From: CAZIWX01 sp964543125
GTDB taxonomy: Bacteria; Fidelibacterota; UBA8477
Reading direction: 5' to 3'
DNA: 20,883 bases
NCBI GenBank assembly: GCA_964543125.1
Contig: CAZIWX010000042.1
Coordinates: 1-20,883 of the forward strand
Numbering within the stretch: the stretch's first letter is position 1; every line of letters begins with the position of its first letter. A program made the position numbers and the translations under genes. Positions 9,901 through 16,059 of the stretch are shown in pieces. The notes under the pieces are model-generated. The model made no database searches, was not told the origin of the DNA, and saw only the letters and a program-made list of their open reading frames with translations.

Positions 9901-10082
9901 GCTGCGAAGGCGGCAATATTTTTCCCCCCTTTATAAAAATAAATGTCGAAGTGGAGTGTCTGGATGAAAGACCAATTCATATTACGATACTGGATTTTAT
10001 TCTTGCCGAATTGACCGAATGCCGACTCGGCGAGGAGTAATCCAGTTAAGAGGAAAAAAAGGAAACGAATTTTATTACGCAT
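6996..10082 (-). CDS. Secreted HExxH peptidase-like / TolB-type beta-propeller / outer-membrane beta-barrel fusion
   Basis: 1028 residues from the ATG at 10082. The frame is open to 10175, but this start gives a classic signal peptide (MRNKIRFLFFLLTGLLLAESAFG, cleavage before QFG) and sits about 34 bases after a predicted promoter start point; the upstream codons overlap that promoter. Domains seen: residues about 40-250 form a gluzincin-like peptidase domain with HELTH at 136-140 and a likely third ligand in LWLSEGYAEY (E170 or E174); residues about 310-620 carry PD40/TolB-like propeller repeats (SPDGGRIAFQSDRSG, APDNRRLVFASKAG, SPDGKTIAFVSDRQG); residues about 640-1028 look like an Omp85/surface-antigen beta-barrel ending in LFSLGLDF with a terminal Phe. 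It is likely inserted in the outer membrane with propeller and protease-like parts in the periplasm. Substrate unknown. It heads the operon with mlaE. Confidence 0.85.
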   Translation of the reverse strand: MRNKIRFLFFLLTGLLLAESAFGQFGKNKIQYRNMNWSFIQTLHFDIYFYKGGKNIAAFAADISERAYTTISKELDWELTKRVSIIIYNSHNDFQQTNVTLDYLYEGIGGFTELFKNRVVVPFEGSYEQFRHVLHHELTHAVVNDMLFGGNVQSLVSGRVRVELPLWLSEGYAEYSSLDWDSNSDMIIRDASINGLLPPLRALDNYMAYKGGQSILRYIGETYGVQRIGELFHNLRGQKTIDRTLKHTLGLGIDDLNEKWQFHVRKDHWSDIEGRSVLEDMSRRMTDHTDLENYFNVSPAISPDGGRIAFQSDRSGYADIYLISAEDGRQVKRIVSGQRTANLEELKWLSPGISWAPDNRRLVFASKAGDHDALVIYDTKTEKKQIIKLDLDGIFTAAWSPVADRIAFSGLNHGAVDLYVYNLNTKKLDQITSDFFKDNDPSWSPDGKTIAFVSDRQGNLNPQEPRSGEVETNVKILDHPYQHTDIYTIEVATDSITRITNTPRDEDSPVFATAKPMLAYTSDRSGIWNVYLYNLQTGAEYPITNVLTGVFQLSWGDKDARLVFAGYEHGGWDIYEISNPLDLPALAEPPKSNFLRRKDLQIDVTYKKQNEALPSQQALADPYSRYIFSSDFQHQMTPPDTTPLAADSILAENISYQDSTGTYLVHPYKTRFTIDLVDARAGYDNFFGFQGNALMIFSDILGNHQIQFGFELYKNLQNSDLLLGYDYLAHRTNMHLLAFHFPDDYWWQHLKVRNYGLSTGLSHPFSKFQRVEGSLTWFNVNKYNYDFNEYGEVYTRPGTDTTISTMMPQINWVFDNVLYGQLYPVDGWRVNTGLLVSPKFITSDREFVTLSLDARRYFKVGHDYSFALRLSGASSYGPHPQNFYVGGVSNWVNSAYAYANIPANYDYADAYFSRWVFPLRGANYFELSGEHYLLFNTEFRFPFIQYLIMKWPLPLMFNNVRGLVFADYGKTWEDKPAYMTDHTSFLSTGVGMRINLGYFVLRYDLAYDMSNQTLFSKPNHLFSLGLDF

Positions 10083-10122
10083 GCCTGCTATCTTCTCGTA
10101 CCATTGATGGTTATTGGGTATG

Positions 10123-10151
10123 AAAATAAGATTTCCTGCCTGATTTGTCAA
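10123..10151 (-). promoter_or_regulatory. Predicted sigma70-type promoter for the propeller/barrel gene and downstream operon
   Basis: On the minus strand, a perfect TTGACA (10151-10146) is followed by a 17-base spacer and TATTTT (10128-10123). The start point would fall near 10116, giving a leader of about 34 bases to the ATG at 10082. It lies downstream of the BMC gene terminator, where a new promoter is needed. A perfect inverted repeat covers the -35 box (see 10146-10161). Confidence 0.6.
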
Positions 10152-10161
10152 TTCATTGACA
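10146..10161. promoter_or_regulatory. Perfect inverted repeat over the -35 box (candidate operator)
   Basis: TGTCAAT-TC-ATTGACA is a perfect 7+7 inverted repeat with a 2-base centre. One arm contains the TTGACA -35 of the predicted promoter of the propeller/barrel gene. A dimeric repressor bound here would occlude RNA polymerase. No regulator gene is adjacent, so the binding protein is unknown. Confidence 0.4.
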
Positions 10162-10240
10162 GGGCTCATCATCACGCCGGGCTAACCTTACAAAGAAGTT
10201 GATCGGCTAATTGTTCCCTGGCCGGGGTAATACCCCGGAA

Positions 10241-10266
10241 TTTAAAAACCCCTCGGTAGAGGGGCT
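10241..10266 (-). terminator. Rho-independent terminator of the BMC-H gene
   Basis: On the minus strand CCCCTC-TACC-GAGGGG (10264-10249) is immediately followed by TTTTTAAA (10248-10241). It begins about 25 bases after the BMC gene stop. A second hairpin, an inverted repeat of CCGGGG/CCCCGG at 10222-10238, follows within 20 bases. Confidence 0.85.
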
Positions 10267-10289
10267 TATAGCGGTCAGTGTAAATTAGG

Positions 10290-10616
10290 TTACTTAACAG
10301 GTTTTACAGCGGGTTTGGCAGTCCCGGCACTGCTGTCGAACCCCGGTAAAATTGATTCAACTTCAGAGTGGGGACGCGGAATCACATGCACGGAAACCAG
10401 TTCACCCACTTTTTCCGCGGCTGCTGCGCCGGCGTCGGTTGCGGCTTTCACGGCACCTACATCACCACGCACCATTACGGTCACAAATCCACCGCCGACG
10501 TGCTCTTTTCCAATCAAGCGAACATTGGCAGCTTTGACCATGGCATCGGCTGCTTCTATTGACCCGACCAATCCACGGGTTTCGATCATTCCCAGTGCAT
10601 CTAATGACGTAGCCAC
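10290..10616 (-). CDS. Bacterial microcompartment hexameric shell protein (BMC-H, PduA/EutM type)
   Basis: 108 residues, single BMC domain. It closely resembles PduA-type shell proteins: ALGMIETRGLVGSIEAADAM, then VRGDVGAVKAATDAGAAAA and VHVIPRPHSEVESILP. These proteins form cyclic hexamers that tile the facets of protein-shelled metabolic compartments; the loop GGG at 41-43 corresponds to the central pore (GSG in PduA), so the pore serine is replaced by glycine. A tail of about 17 residues rich in Ala, Lys and Pro (SSAGTAKPAVKPVK) extends beyond the domain. The start is a GTG at 10616 preceded by GGAGGA with ideal spacing. The gene stands alone with strong promoter and own terminator; no pentamer (BMC-P), trimer or compartment enzyme is encoded in the window. 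Likely a satellite gene for a compartment encoded elsewhere. Confidence 0.96.
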   Translation of the reverse strand: MATSLDALGMIETRGLVGSIEAADAMVKAANVRLIGKEHVGGGFVTVMVRGDVGAVKAATDAGAAAAEKVGELVSVHVIPRPHSEVESILPGFDSSAGTAKPAVKPVK

Positions 10617-10627
10617 TTAAATTCCTC

Positions 10628-10667
10628 CACTCATTCAAATATTAGTCCGATATCAGCATTATGAGTG
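10628..10667 (-). promoter_or_regulatory. Inverted repeat in the leader of the BMC-H gene
   Basis: CACTCAT at 10667-10661 (minus strand) can pair with ATGAGTG at 10634-10628, 26 bases further on. The 3' arm abuts and shares a G with the GGAGGA Shine-Dalgarno. If transcription starts a little earlier than predicted, this would form a 5' stem controlling ribosome access or mRNA stability; otherwise it could be an operator at the start point. Confidence 0.3.
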
Positions 10668-10669
10668 AG

Positions 10670-10698
10670 ATTTTAACGATTCGGGCTTTAGTTGTCAA
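10670..10698 (-). promoter_or_regulatory. Near-consensus sigma70-type promoter of the BMC-H gene
   Basis: Minus strand: TTGACA (10698-10693), 17-base spacer, TAAAAT (10675-10670), i.e. 11 of 12 consensus positions. The start point would be near 10663, giving a leader of about 47 bases ending in a strong Shine-Dalgarno. This is the strongest promoter match in the window and fits a structural protein needed in large amounts. Confidence 0.75.
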
Positions 10699-10716
10699 CC
10701 GAATTAAAACATGATG

Positions 10717-10731
10717 TGAATATCATATTCA
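10717..10731. promoter_or_regulatory. Perfect palindrome upstream of the BMC-H promoter (candidate operator)
   Basis: TGAATAT-C-ATATTCA, a perfect 7+7 inverted repeat with one central base, located 18 bases upstream of the BMC -35 box and 68 bases before the divergent lpxH-like start. Position suggests an activator site for the shell gene or a shared site for both directions. Confidence 0.4.
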
Positions 10732-10798
10732 GGTGTCGCCGAGAGTAAAAAAATTAAGCGTGGCAGGAAACCGGTCAGGCGCTTAGTTTTTCGAACTC

Positions 10799-11560
10799 AT
10801 GGAAACCGCCTACTTTATTTCGGATGTACATCTGCATTTTACAGTGGATGAAACCGAGCGGTTACGCCGCGCGGCGCTGTATGAATTGTTGGACCGGATT
10901 CGGCAAGAGAGAGCAACCCTATTCATTCTCGGGGATTGGTTTGATTTCTACTTTGAATACCGGCATGTCATCTCAACCGGCTATTTTGATGTCTTTTCCA
11001 AACTCAACGAATTAAGAAAAGCGGGTGTCAGCATCAATTTTGTCGTGGGAAACCACGACTACTGGTTGGGAGCTTTCATGAAGAAAACCCTGGGTATTAA
11101 GGTTTATTTAAATCCGGTTCAGATCGAATTTGATGGAAAACAGTGGTTTCTCATCCATGGCGATGGACTGGCGAAAGAAGATGTGGGCTACCGAATTCTT
11201 CGCCGGTTTCTGCGCCACCCGCTCCTTGTGACGCTTTTCCGCTGGCTGCATCCGGATGTGGGGCACTGGCTGGCAAAATTCGTATCCTACCAATCACGCA
11301 CCCTGAATGCCGATGAAGCCGCTGCGCTGGAAGCTCGCGTTCAGAAAAACCTCGTTTTGGCGCGTAAAAAATTTGAAACGGATATCCATTTTTTCGTCAC
11401 GGGACACGTTCACTGGCCCCGAATTGAAACCGGGGGGGGTAAAACTTTCCTCACGATTGGCGATTGGTTGGATCATTTTTCATACGGTTATTATAACGGA
11501 GCGAATCTGTTACTTAAGCAATGGCCGGTTAAGTCCCTGCCACAAAGGGAATTACCTTGA
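10799..11560 (+). CDS. lpxH: UDP-2,3-diacylglucosamine diphosphatase, LpxH-like metallophosphoesterase
   Basis: 253 residues. The five metallophosphoesterase blocks are intact: SDVHLHF (8-14), GDWFDF, GNHDYW, HGDG and GHVHWP. The long insert with FRWLHPDVGHWLAKFVSYQSR resembles the LpxH proteins of Bacteroidetes rather than the E. coli form, which has GNRD. LpxH removes UMP from UDP-2,3-diacylglucosamine to give lipid X, the fourth step of lipid A synthesis, at the inner membrane. The ATG at 10799 has no visible Shine-Dalgarno; a TAGTTT box nine bases before it might indicate a nearly leaderless transcript. Divergent from the BMC gene, and followed after 93 bases by the HEAT lipoprotein gene. 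Another phosphoesterase specificity remains possible, but envelope neighbours support LpxH. Confidence 0.78.
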   Translation: METAYFISDVHLHFTVDETERLRRAALYELLDRIRQERATLFILGDWFDFYFEYRHVISTGYFDVFSKLNELRKAGVSINFVVGNHDYWLGAFMKKTLGIKVYLNPVQIEFDGKQWFLIHGDGLAKEDVGYRILRRFLRHPLLVTLFRWLHPDVGHWLAKFVSYQSRTLNADEAAALEARVQKNLVLARKKFETDIHFFVTGHVHWPRIETGGGKTFLTIGDWLDHFSYGYYNGANLLLKQWPVKSLPQRELP

Positions 11561-11585
11561 CTAAATGGTTAAAATTAGATAAACT
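11557..11585 (+). promoter_or_regulatory. Possible promoter for the HEAT lipoprotein gene
   Basis: TTGACT (11557-11562, overlapping the lpxH stop), 17-base spacer, TAAACT (11580-11585). The start point would be near 11592, leaving a leader of about 60 bases that contains a GC-rich hairpin, CCGCGG-GGCA-CCGCGG (11620-11635), just before the Shine-Dalgarno GGAAGGG. Confidence 0.35.
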
Positions 11586-11653
11586 CAAAAAAGCACTTGA
11601 ACGGCAGGTCCAGCTTGTACCGCGGGGCACCGCGGCAAACCGGAAGGGATTTC

Positions 11654-12751
11654 ATGGGTAAGCAAGTTTTCAATAGGGTGTTGCTAGGTGTGATCGCGAG
11701 TGTGTTCATCATCGGATGCAGCTCCCAAGCACCCAATACGGTGGAAGGGATCGATAATCTCTATAATCGTTATCGGGATGGTAATAAAAAAGCTCTGGTC
11801 AATTTAACGGATATTCTTAACGATCAGGGAACGCCAACCGATGTCCGGATGCATGCGCTTAAAACCATTCTGAACAGCAACGATCCTAATGGCCTGACGG
11901 CGATTCGCAAGGCCATTGAAACGGACGCTTTGACGGATCACAATCTATTTATGGCCGCGGTTAAAGGGCTAAATGATGTACCCGGCCAAAAGAATGTTAC
12001 GATAGTGATGAAGGCTTTGGAAACAGCACGAAAGAATTACTCCGCTGACCGAGACGAAATGCTGCGGTTAATTGAAGATCAAGCTGATAATCGGAGCGTG
12101 GCCGGTCTGTTAGCTATTTACAGTCACTCGGAGGAAGATTTTCAGAAATTTGAAGCCACCATGACCCGGGTATTGGGCAAAATGGATGACCAGCGGGTCA
12201 TACCCATCCTTATGGCCGTGGCTTCGGATAGACGGGTTCCGCTGGATATCCGGAATAAAGCGATTGAGTTGTTGGGCCGGAAAAACGATCCGGCGGTTGG
12301 TAAGCTGCTTGCCCAATTATTGCAGGATCCCGGCAGTCAAAACGAAATCCGGGATTTTGCCTTGGCCAGTACGGACGAATTGAAAGATGGCCGTGTGATT
12401 CTGGCGCTGGTTGAAGCGTTGCATGGTGAGCGATCAGCCTATTTCACCATGGTAGATGCCATTACACGTGGACTGGAAAATTATACCGATCCCGCCATCA
12501 AACCGGTTTTACTCTCTGTCGCCATGGATGACATGTTCCCGTTAAGGCTGCGCCGCCAGGCTTTGCAGGGACTCGCGAACTACCAGGAACCAGCGGTGGC
12601 GGACACTCTTATCGGGATGTTGGAAAAGCCGGATAATTTTGTTTACTACACGGACATCAAACGAATTGTGGACGGTGTGGCCACACCGGAACTGACCAAC
12701 AAATTAGAACGCACCGCTTTGGCGGCCCAACGGATGTCGGAGTCCCAATGA
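11654..12751 (+). CDS. HEAT-repeat lipoprotein
   Basis: 365 residues from the ATG at 11654, chosen over an in-frame ATG 19 codons upstream because it has GGAAGGG in good position and gives a proper lipoprotein signal (MGKQVFNRVLLGVIASVFIIGCSS, lipobox cysteine 22). The mature part is almost entirely alpha-helical repeat of HEAT/Armadillo type, with recurring units such as DQRVIPILMAVASDRRVPLDIRNKAIELLGRK split across helices, and RRQALQGLANYQEPAVADTLIGML near the end. Such solenoids act as protein-binding scaffolds; here it would be membrane-anchored and face the periplasm. Its stop overlaps the next start (ATGA at 12748-12751), so the two proteins are probably made together and may act as partners. 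Function unknown. Confidence 0.8.
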   Translation: MGKQVFNRVLLGVIASVFIIGCSSQAPNTVEGIDNLYNRYRDGNKKALVNLTDILNDQGTPTDVRMHALKTILNSNDPNGLTAIRKAIETDALTDHNLFMAAVKGLNDVPGQKNVTIVMKALETARKNYSADRDEMLRLIEDQADNRSVAGLLAIYSHSEEDFQKFEATMTRVLGKMDDQRVIPILMAVASDRRVPLDIRNKAIELLGRKNDPAVGKLLAQLLQDPGSQNEIRDFALASTDELKDGRVILALVEALHGERSAYFTMVDAITRGLENYTDPAIKPVLLSVAMDDMFPLRLRRQALQGLANYQEPAVADTLIGMLEKPDNFVYYTDIKRIVDGVATPELTNKLERTALAAQRMSESQ

Positions 12752-13599
12752 GCGGCAAATATTTTACAACGAATCCGGCCAGGCTGGTCCTGGTAATCAG
12801 TATTATCACTTTCAGTTTCCCCACGTTGCAACCGGCCTTCGCGCAAACGCCCTCGCAATCAGAGTCGGTTTTGCAAGCGCTCGATACGTTGGTAACGCAG
12901 ACCAGTGGAACGATTGCAGCCAAGCCGGATAGTGAACCCCCGCGGAATTTTTTTAAAACTCGGTACGGTGGTTCCGATTCATTCAATATAGACACCCGGG
13001 TCGAACAGCTTCAGTTGCAATTGTCGGACCTCCGCAGCAGAATGGAGAAGGTTGAGAGCGCCTCTTCCATCAATCGTTTGCGGCGTGAGATCAAGCGTAT
13101 TACACAAGGCCCGGATGAGGTCAGTGAGATCACGCTCCAAAACGGAACGATCGTGGTGGGCAAAATCATTTCCGAGAACATGGATCGCATTATTGTCCAG
13201 ACCTCCATTGGCCAGCTCACTTTAAATCGCGTTTCGATACAGGGGATCAAAGCGCAGAAAAAGCCCCATGCGGTTGTTGAGTTGAAGGGAAATTATGAGG
13301 AACGGCTTTACCCGGATAAACGCGGATTCCAGGGAAAGGTGATCAATAAGGGTTTGCGACGAGCTGATTTTGTACGGGTGGTCTTTAGATTGCACGATAG
13401 TAAAACCAATATCATTGCTCAGGATTCAACATTTATTCAGGGCGAGGATGCCACTTTCTTAAGTGGCGTCGTAAGTGAATCATCTTTAAATCCGGATAAA
13501 GAGGGTGCATTTTACCTCGAAGTTCACTTGCCTTCGGGGGTGGATTCGCGTAACATATCCTATGTCACGTATAAAGTTCGGTTTGACGAGTTCCAGTAG
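12748..13599 (+). CDS. Secreted protein with coiled coil and C-terminal FxLYD-like domain
   Basis: 283 residues with a Sec signal peptide ending at about AFA-QTP (residue 32). After a low-complexity linker there is a predicted coiled coil at about 83-119 (RVEQLQLQLSDLRSRMEKVE), a short beta segment at 126-168 with the pattern ITLQNGTIVVGKIISEN and IIVQTSIGQLTL that looks like a small SH3/Lsm-type barrel, and a C-terminal beta-domain at about 174-283 whose features (VINKGLRRADFVRVVFRLHD, then AFYLEV) recall FxLYD domains, which modify exported or cell-surface proteins. I do not recognise a named family. Translationally coupled to the HEAT lipoprotein by a 4-base overlap and followed by terminator-like hairpins. 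Confidence 0.7.
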   Translation: MSGKYFTTNPARLVLVISIITFSFPTLQPAFAQTPSQSESVLQALDTLVTQTSGTIAAKPDSEPPRNFFKTRYGGSDSFNIDTRVEQLQLQLSDLRSRMEKVESASSINRLRREIKRITQGPDEVSEITLQNGTIVVGKIISENMDRIIVQTSIGQLTLNRVSIQGIKAQKKPHAVVELKGNYEERLYPDKRGFQGKVINKGLRRADFVRVVFRLHDSKTNIIAQDSTFIQGEDATFLSGVVSESSLNPDKEGAFYLEVHLPSGVDSRNISYVTYKVRFDEFQ

Positions 13600-13642
13600 T
13601 TGAGCGTGACGCTTTGACAACGGCCTCTATACAACCCACATA

Positions 13643-13684
13643 AGCAAAGAGGGGGTCCAACCTCTCTGAACCCCTCCTCTTTGC
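13643..13684 (+). terminator. Stem-loop after the HEAT/FxLYD unit
   Basis: AGCAAAGAGG (13643-13652) pairs with CCTCTTTGCT (13675-13684), a 10-base perfect stem with further possible G-C pairs inside. It follows the coding region by 43 bases; there is no strong U-tract directly after it, so it may act with the hairpin at 13696-13725. Confidence 0.5.
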
Positions 13685-13695
13685 TCATCCTTTAA

Positions 13696-13725
13696 AGTAA
13701 GCGCCCCGCTACCGGGGCGCTTACT
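13696..13725 (-). terminator. Strong GC-rich hairpin between convergent genes (bidirectional terminator)
   Basis: AGTAAGCGCCCCG (13696-13708) and CGGGGCGCTTACT (13713-13725) form a 13-base perfect stem with loop CTAC. On the minus strand it is followed by TTTAAA, so it best serves the TonB receptor gene, whose stop lies 22 bases before it; it can also stop the convergent plus-strand unit. Confidence 0.7.
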
Positions 13726-13747
13726 GCTGTTAAACTATTTTTCTCCG

Positions 13748-15931
13748 CTAAAACTGAAAAGAGAAATTGACCGTCGGCAGGAACGGCAAAAGTGCGTATC
13801 CACGGTCTTCCTGCGCCGTGAGCGACCGGGCACTCACCGGTAAGGCCCGGGTGGAGGCGTTGGTGAGATTATAGATTGCCAGCGTTACCCTGCCGGAGAT
13901 GGACTTCCACGTGAAATCCCGGTACAATGAGACATCCAACCGGTTGTAGAACCCACCCACTTTTTCATTTTGGACTGCATCCAGATAAGCTTTACCCGAT
14001 GCGAGGCGGTAGGCGGCTGTATATCCCGTATGTGCATTCAGGTTTCCACCAATCGAGATTGAGAGACGCTGGGTTCGGTGTCCCGGTGCTTTAAATTCAA
14101 ATCCGGTTGAGTCGGTCCACACAGCCTGTCCCAACTGGTAATGAATTAAGCTGGTCAGGTCCCCGAGCCGCCGTTCCGCCACCACATCTAATCCGATTCG
14201 GCGTCCACTCTGTAAACCCTGGAGCCAATGCCCCAGGACATCCACCCGGCCAGTCCATAACGAATCCAGAGTAGCCGGTGAAGACTCGGTTGCGTAGTAA
14301 ATCCGGCCTTGCAGATCATAACCCACCCGGGGCGTCCATTTACCGCCTAGTCCCATTAACCAGGTTTGAGGAACAGGCAGGGTTTTATCATAGGGGAGAA
14401 TCACATCCATAAGGGGTTGCTCGATGGTGGTCGGCAGGGAGAGTTCAGCGATCATGGTTGAATAATGCCCAATCCGGGCGTTTAAAGCATACACATTATT
14501 GGGCTGCCAGATCACCTCAAGCCGTGGATCCCAGTACATTTGAGATAATCCGGTGTTGAGCATTGCCCGCAACCCACCATCCAATACCAAATGCCAGGGC
14601 AAACTGTAGCGGTAAGAGGCGTACGTTGCCACTAACGCCGACAAGCCGGAGGAAGCGCGGCTGGCGTCGGCAAAATTCATCCGAGGAGATAATATCTGAG
14701 AATGAACACCGGCCGTTAAAAAATTGTTCTGTCCAGTGTAATATTCACCTTCAACGAACCCGCCATAGGTTATGAGTTCATTTGCCATGGCTGAAGAGAA
14801 TTGTTGGTTACCCCACAGTGGAACCAAAGTGCCGCGCATATAACCATAATACCGTGTCCGATATAGGCTGGCATGCATTAAAAATTGGTTGGAAAGCCGA
14901 TGCTGAATGCGCGCCATCCAGAAACCGTCATCCCAGATCGATTGAGCGTAAATCGAATCAGCAGCTCCGTACCAATGCAGCTTATCGTGGGAAGTGAGAA
15001 AACTGATCGCCGCGGTGGTCTTATCTGAAATATCGAAAGTGGCTTTGCCGTTCAATTCGTAAAAATAATAGTCCGGCGTGGAGGGTGCAAACAGGTTGGA
15101 CGTGGGAAAATATTTGCGGGAGTAAATGCTATCAAAATCGATCCGCCGACCACTCACATACCAGGAACCACCGAGAGGATGCGGACCGGAGGTGGTAAGG
15201 TTGCTTTCCAGCATTCCCAATTTTCCAATTGCCTGAAAACCGGAGCGGTTGCCTTCGTTGAAGACCAGATTGGAGAAGTTGTCGTGGGTAAACCCCTGGC
15301 TGGCAGCGCCACCTAAAACATAATGCCGGATATATTTCGCGGCGGCCAGATTAAAAGGCTGGAAAATGCTATACAGGTGCCGCGTATTGTAAACCGGCAC
15401 ACCATCCAGTTGATATTGAATATGATCATTGGTGATGCGCAACCATTTGCGGGGTGGATTCAAATTAACGGTATAACCCACGATAACCGGCAGGGTATCG
15501 GGGATCAACGTGATGAGCGAATCCGCTTCCGGTGAGGCCTGTTTCATATCGGGTTGGTATTCCGGTTGGAGCAATAACGAATCTTCCACCACTACTTCGC
15601 GCAGGCCAATCGTTTTGGGGCGCAAATAAATCCTTACCTCCTCATGGGATTCCTGATGGAAATACAACCGCGTATGGTAGGTCTGATACCCAATGTAGCT
15701 GCACACTAGATCCAGTGAATCCAACTGCATGTCCCCCAGGAAAAAATAGCCGTCTATATTTGTCGTTGCGCCCAGGCGGGTTCCCATGATCACAATATTG
15801 GCAAAAGGGAGCGGTTCCTGGGTGCGCGCGTCGCGAACCATCCCTGAAATGGAGGTAATCTGCCCCCAGGCGGCCGTCAGGCTTAGAAAAAGCAGCAACA
15901 ATCCGGTTCGAATACTAAGTGTCGATCGCAT
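13748..15931 (-). CDS. TonB-dependent outer-membrane receptor with carboxypeptidase-regulatory-like N-domain
   Basis: 727 residues from the ATG at 15931. The frame extends to 16024, but that first ATG lies upstream of the predicted promoter; 15931 gives a signal peptide (MRSTLSIRTGLLLLFLSLTAAWG) and has AGAGGA ten bases before it. An ATG at 15958 is the alternative. Residues about 26-105 are a CarboxypepD_reg-like domain (ISGMVRDARTQEPLPFANIVIMG, split by GATTNIDGYFFL), a plug-like domain at about 170-290 contains QLDGVPVYNTRHLYSIFQPFN, and the rest is beta-barrel ending VNFSFQF with C-terminal Phe. It would import a substrate across the outer membrane using TonB energy. Shorter than many FCB receptors. 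No SusD-like partner or substrate clue nearby. Ends at a strong terminator. Confidence 0.88.
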   Translation of the reverse strand: MRSTLSIRTGLLLLFLSLTAAWGQITSISGMVRDARTQEPLPFANIVIMGTRLGATTNIDGYFFLGDMQLDSLDLVCSYIGYQTYHTRLYFHQESHEEVRIYLRPKTIGLREVVVEDSLLLQPEYQPDMKQASPEADSLITLIPDTLPVIVGYTVNLNPPRKWLRITNDHIQYQLDGVPVYNTRHLYSIFQPFNLAAAKYIRHYVLGGAASQGFTHDNFSNLVFNEGNRSGFQAIGKLGMLESNLTTSGPHPLGGSWYVSGRRIDFDSIYSRKYFPTSNLFAPSTPDYYFYELNGKATFDISDKTTAAISFLTSHDKLHWYGAADSIYAQSIWDDGFWMARIQHRLSNQFLMHASLYRTRYYGYMRGTLVPLWGNQQFSSAMANELITYGGFVEGEYYTGQNNFLTAGVHSQILSPRMNFADASRASSGLSALVATYASYRYSLPWHLVLDGGLRAMLNTGLSQMYWDPRLEVIWQPNNVYALNARIGHYSTMIAELSLPTTIEQPLMDVILPYDKTLPVPQTWLMGLGGKWTPRVGYDLQGRIYYATESSPATLDSLWTGRVDVLGHWLQGLQSGRRIGLDVVAERRLGDLTSLIHYQLGQAVWTDSTGFEFKAPGHRTQRLSISIGGNLNAHTGYTAAYRLASGKAYLDAVQNEKVGGFYNRLDVSLYRDFTWKSISGRVTLAIYNLTNASTRALPVSARSLTAQEDRGYALLPFLPTVNFSFQF

Positions 15932-15974
15932 TGAGCGGGTATCCTCTGGTTTATCCATATCTTCGCACTTCAAC

Positions 15975-16003
15975 GATGTAGAAAAAGCGCGGGTTCCAGT
16001 CAA
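15975..16003 (-). promoter_or_regulatory. Possible promoter of the TonB receptor gene
   Basis: Minus strand: TTGACT (16003-15998), 17-base spacer, TACATC (15980-15975). Start point near 15968, giving a leader of about 37 bases to the ATG at 15931. The -35 matches 5 of 6, the -10 only 3 of 6. Confidence 0.35.
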
Positions 16004-16059
16004 ATTACTTCCATCTTTTCTCATTGCTGTTAATTTACACCATCAGAAGGTGAAAAAAT

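Noticed and set aside
10083..10175. N-terminal extension of the propeller/barrel ORF to 10175
   Set aside because: It overlaps the predicted promoter and its operator-like repeat and would bury the signal peptide 31 residues inside the protein.
13600..13695. Possible small RNA after a TTGACA at 13614-13619
   Set aside because: No -10 box at proper spacing (the TATACA is too close), so the hairpins are better explained as terminators of convergent genes.
15932..16024. N-terminal extension of the TonB receptor ORF to 16024
   Set aside because: The first ATG lies upstream of the likely promoter and would place the signal peptide internally; 15931 has a Shine-Dalgarno.
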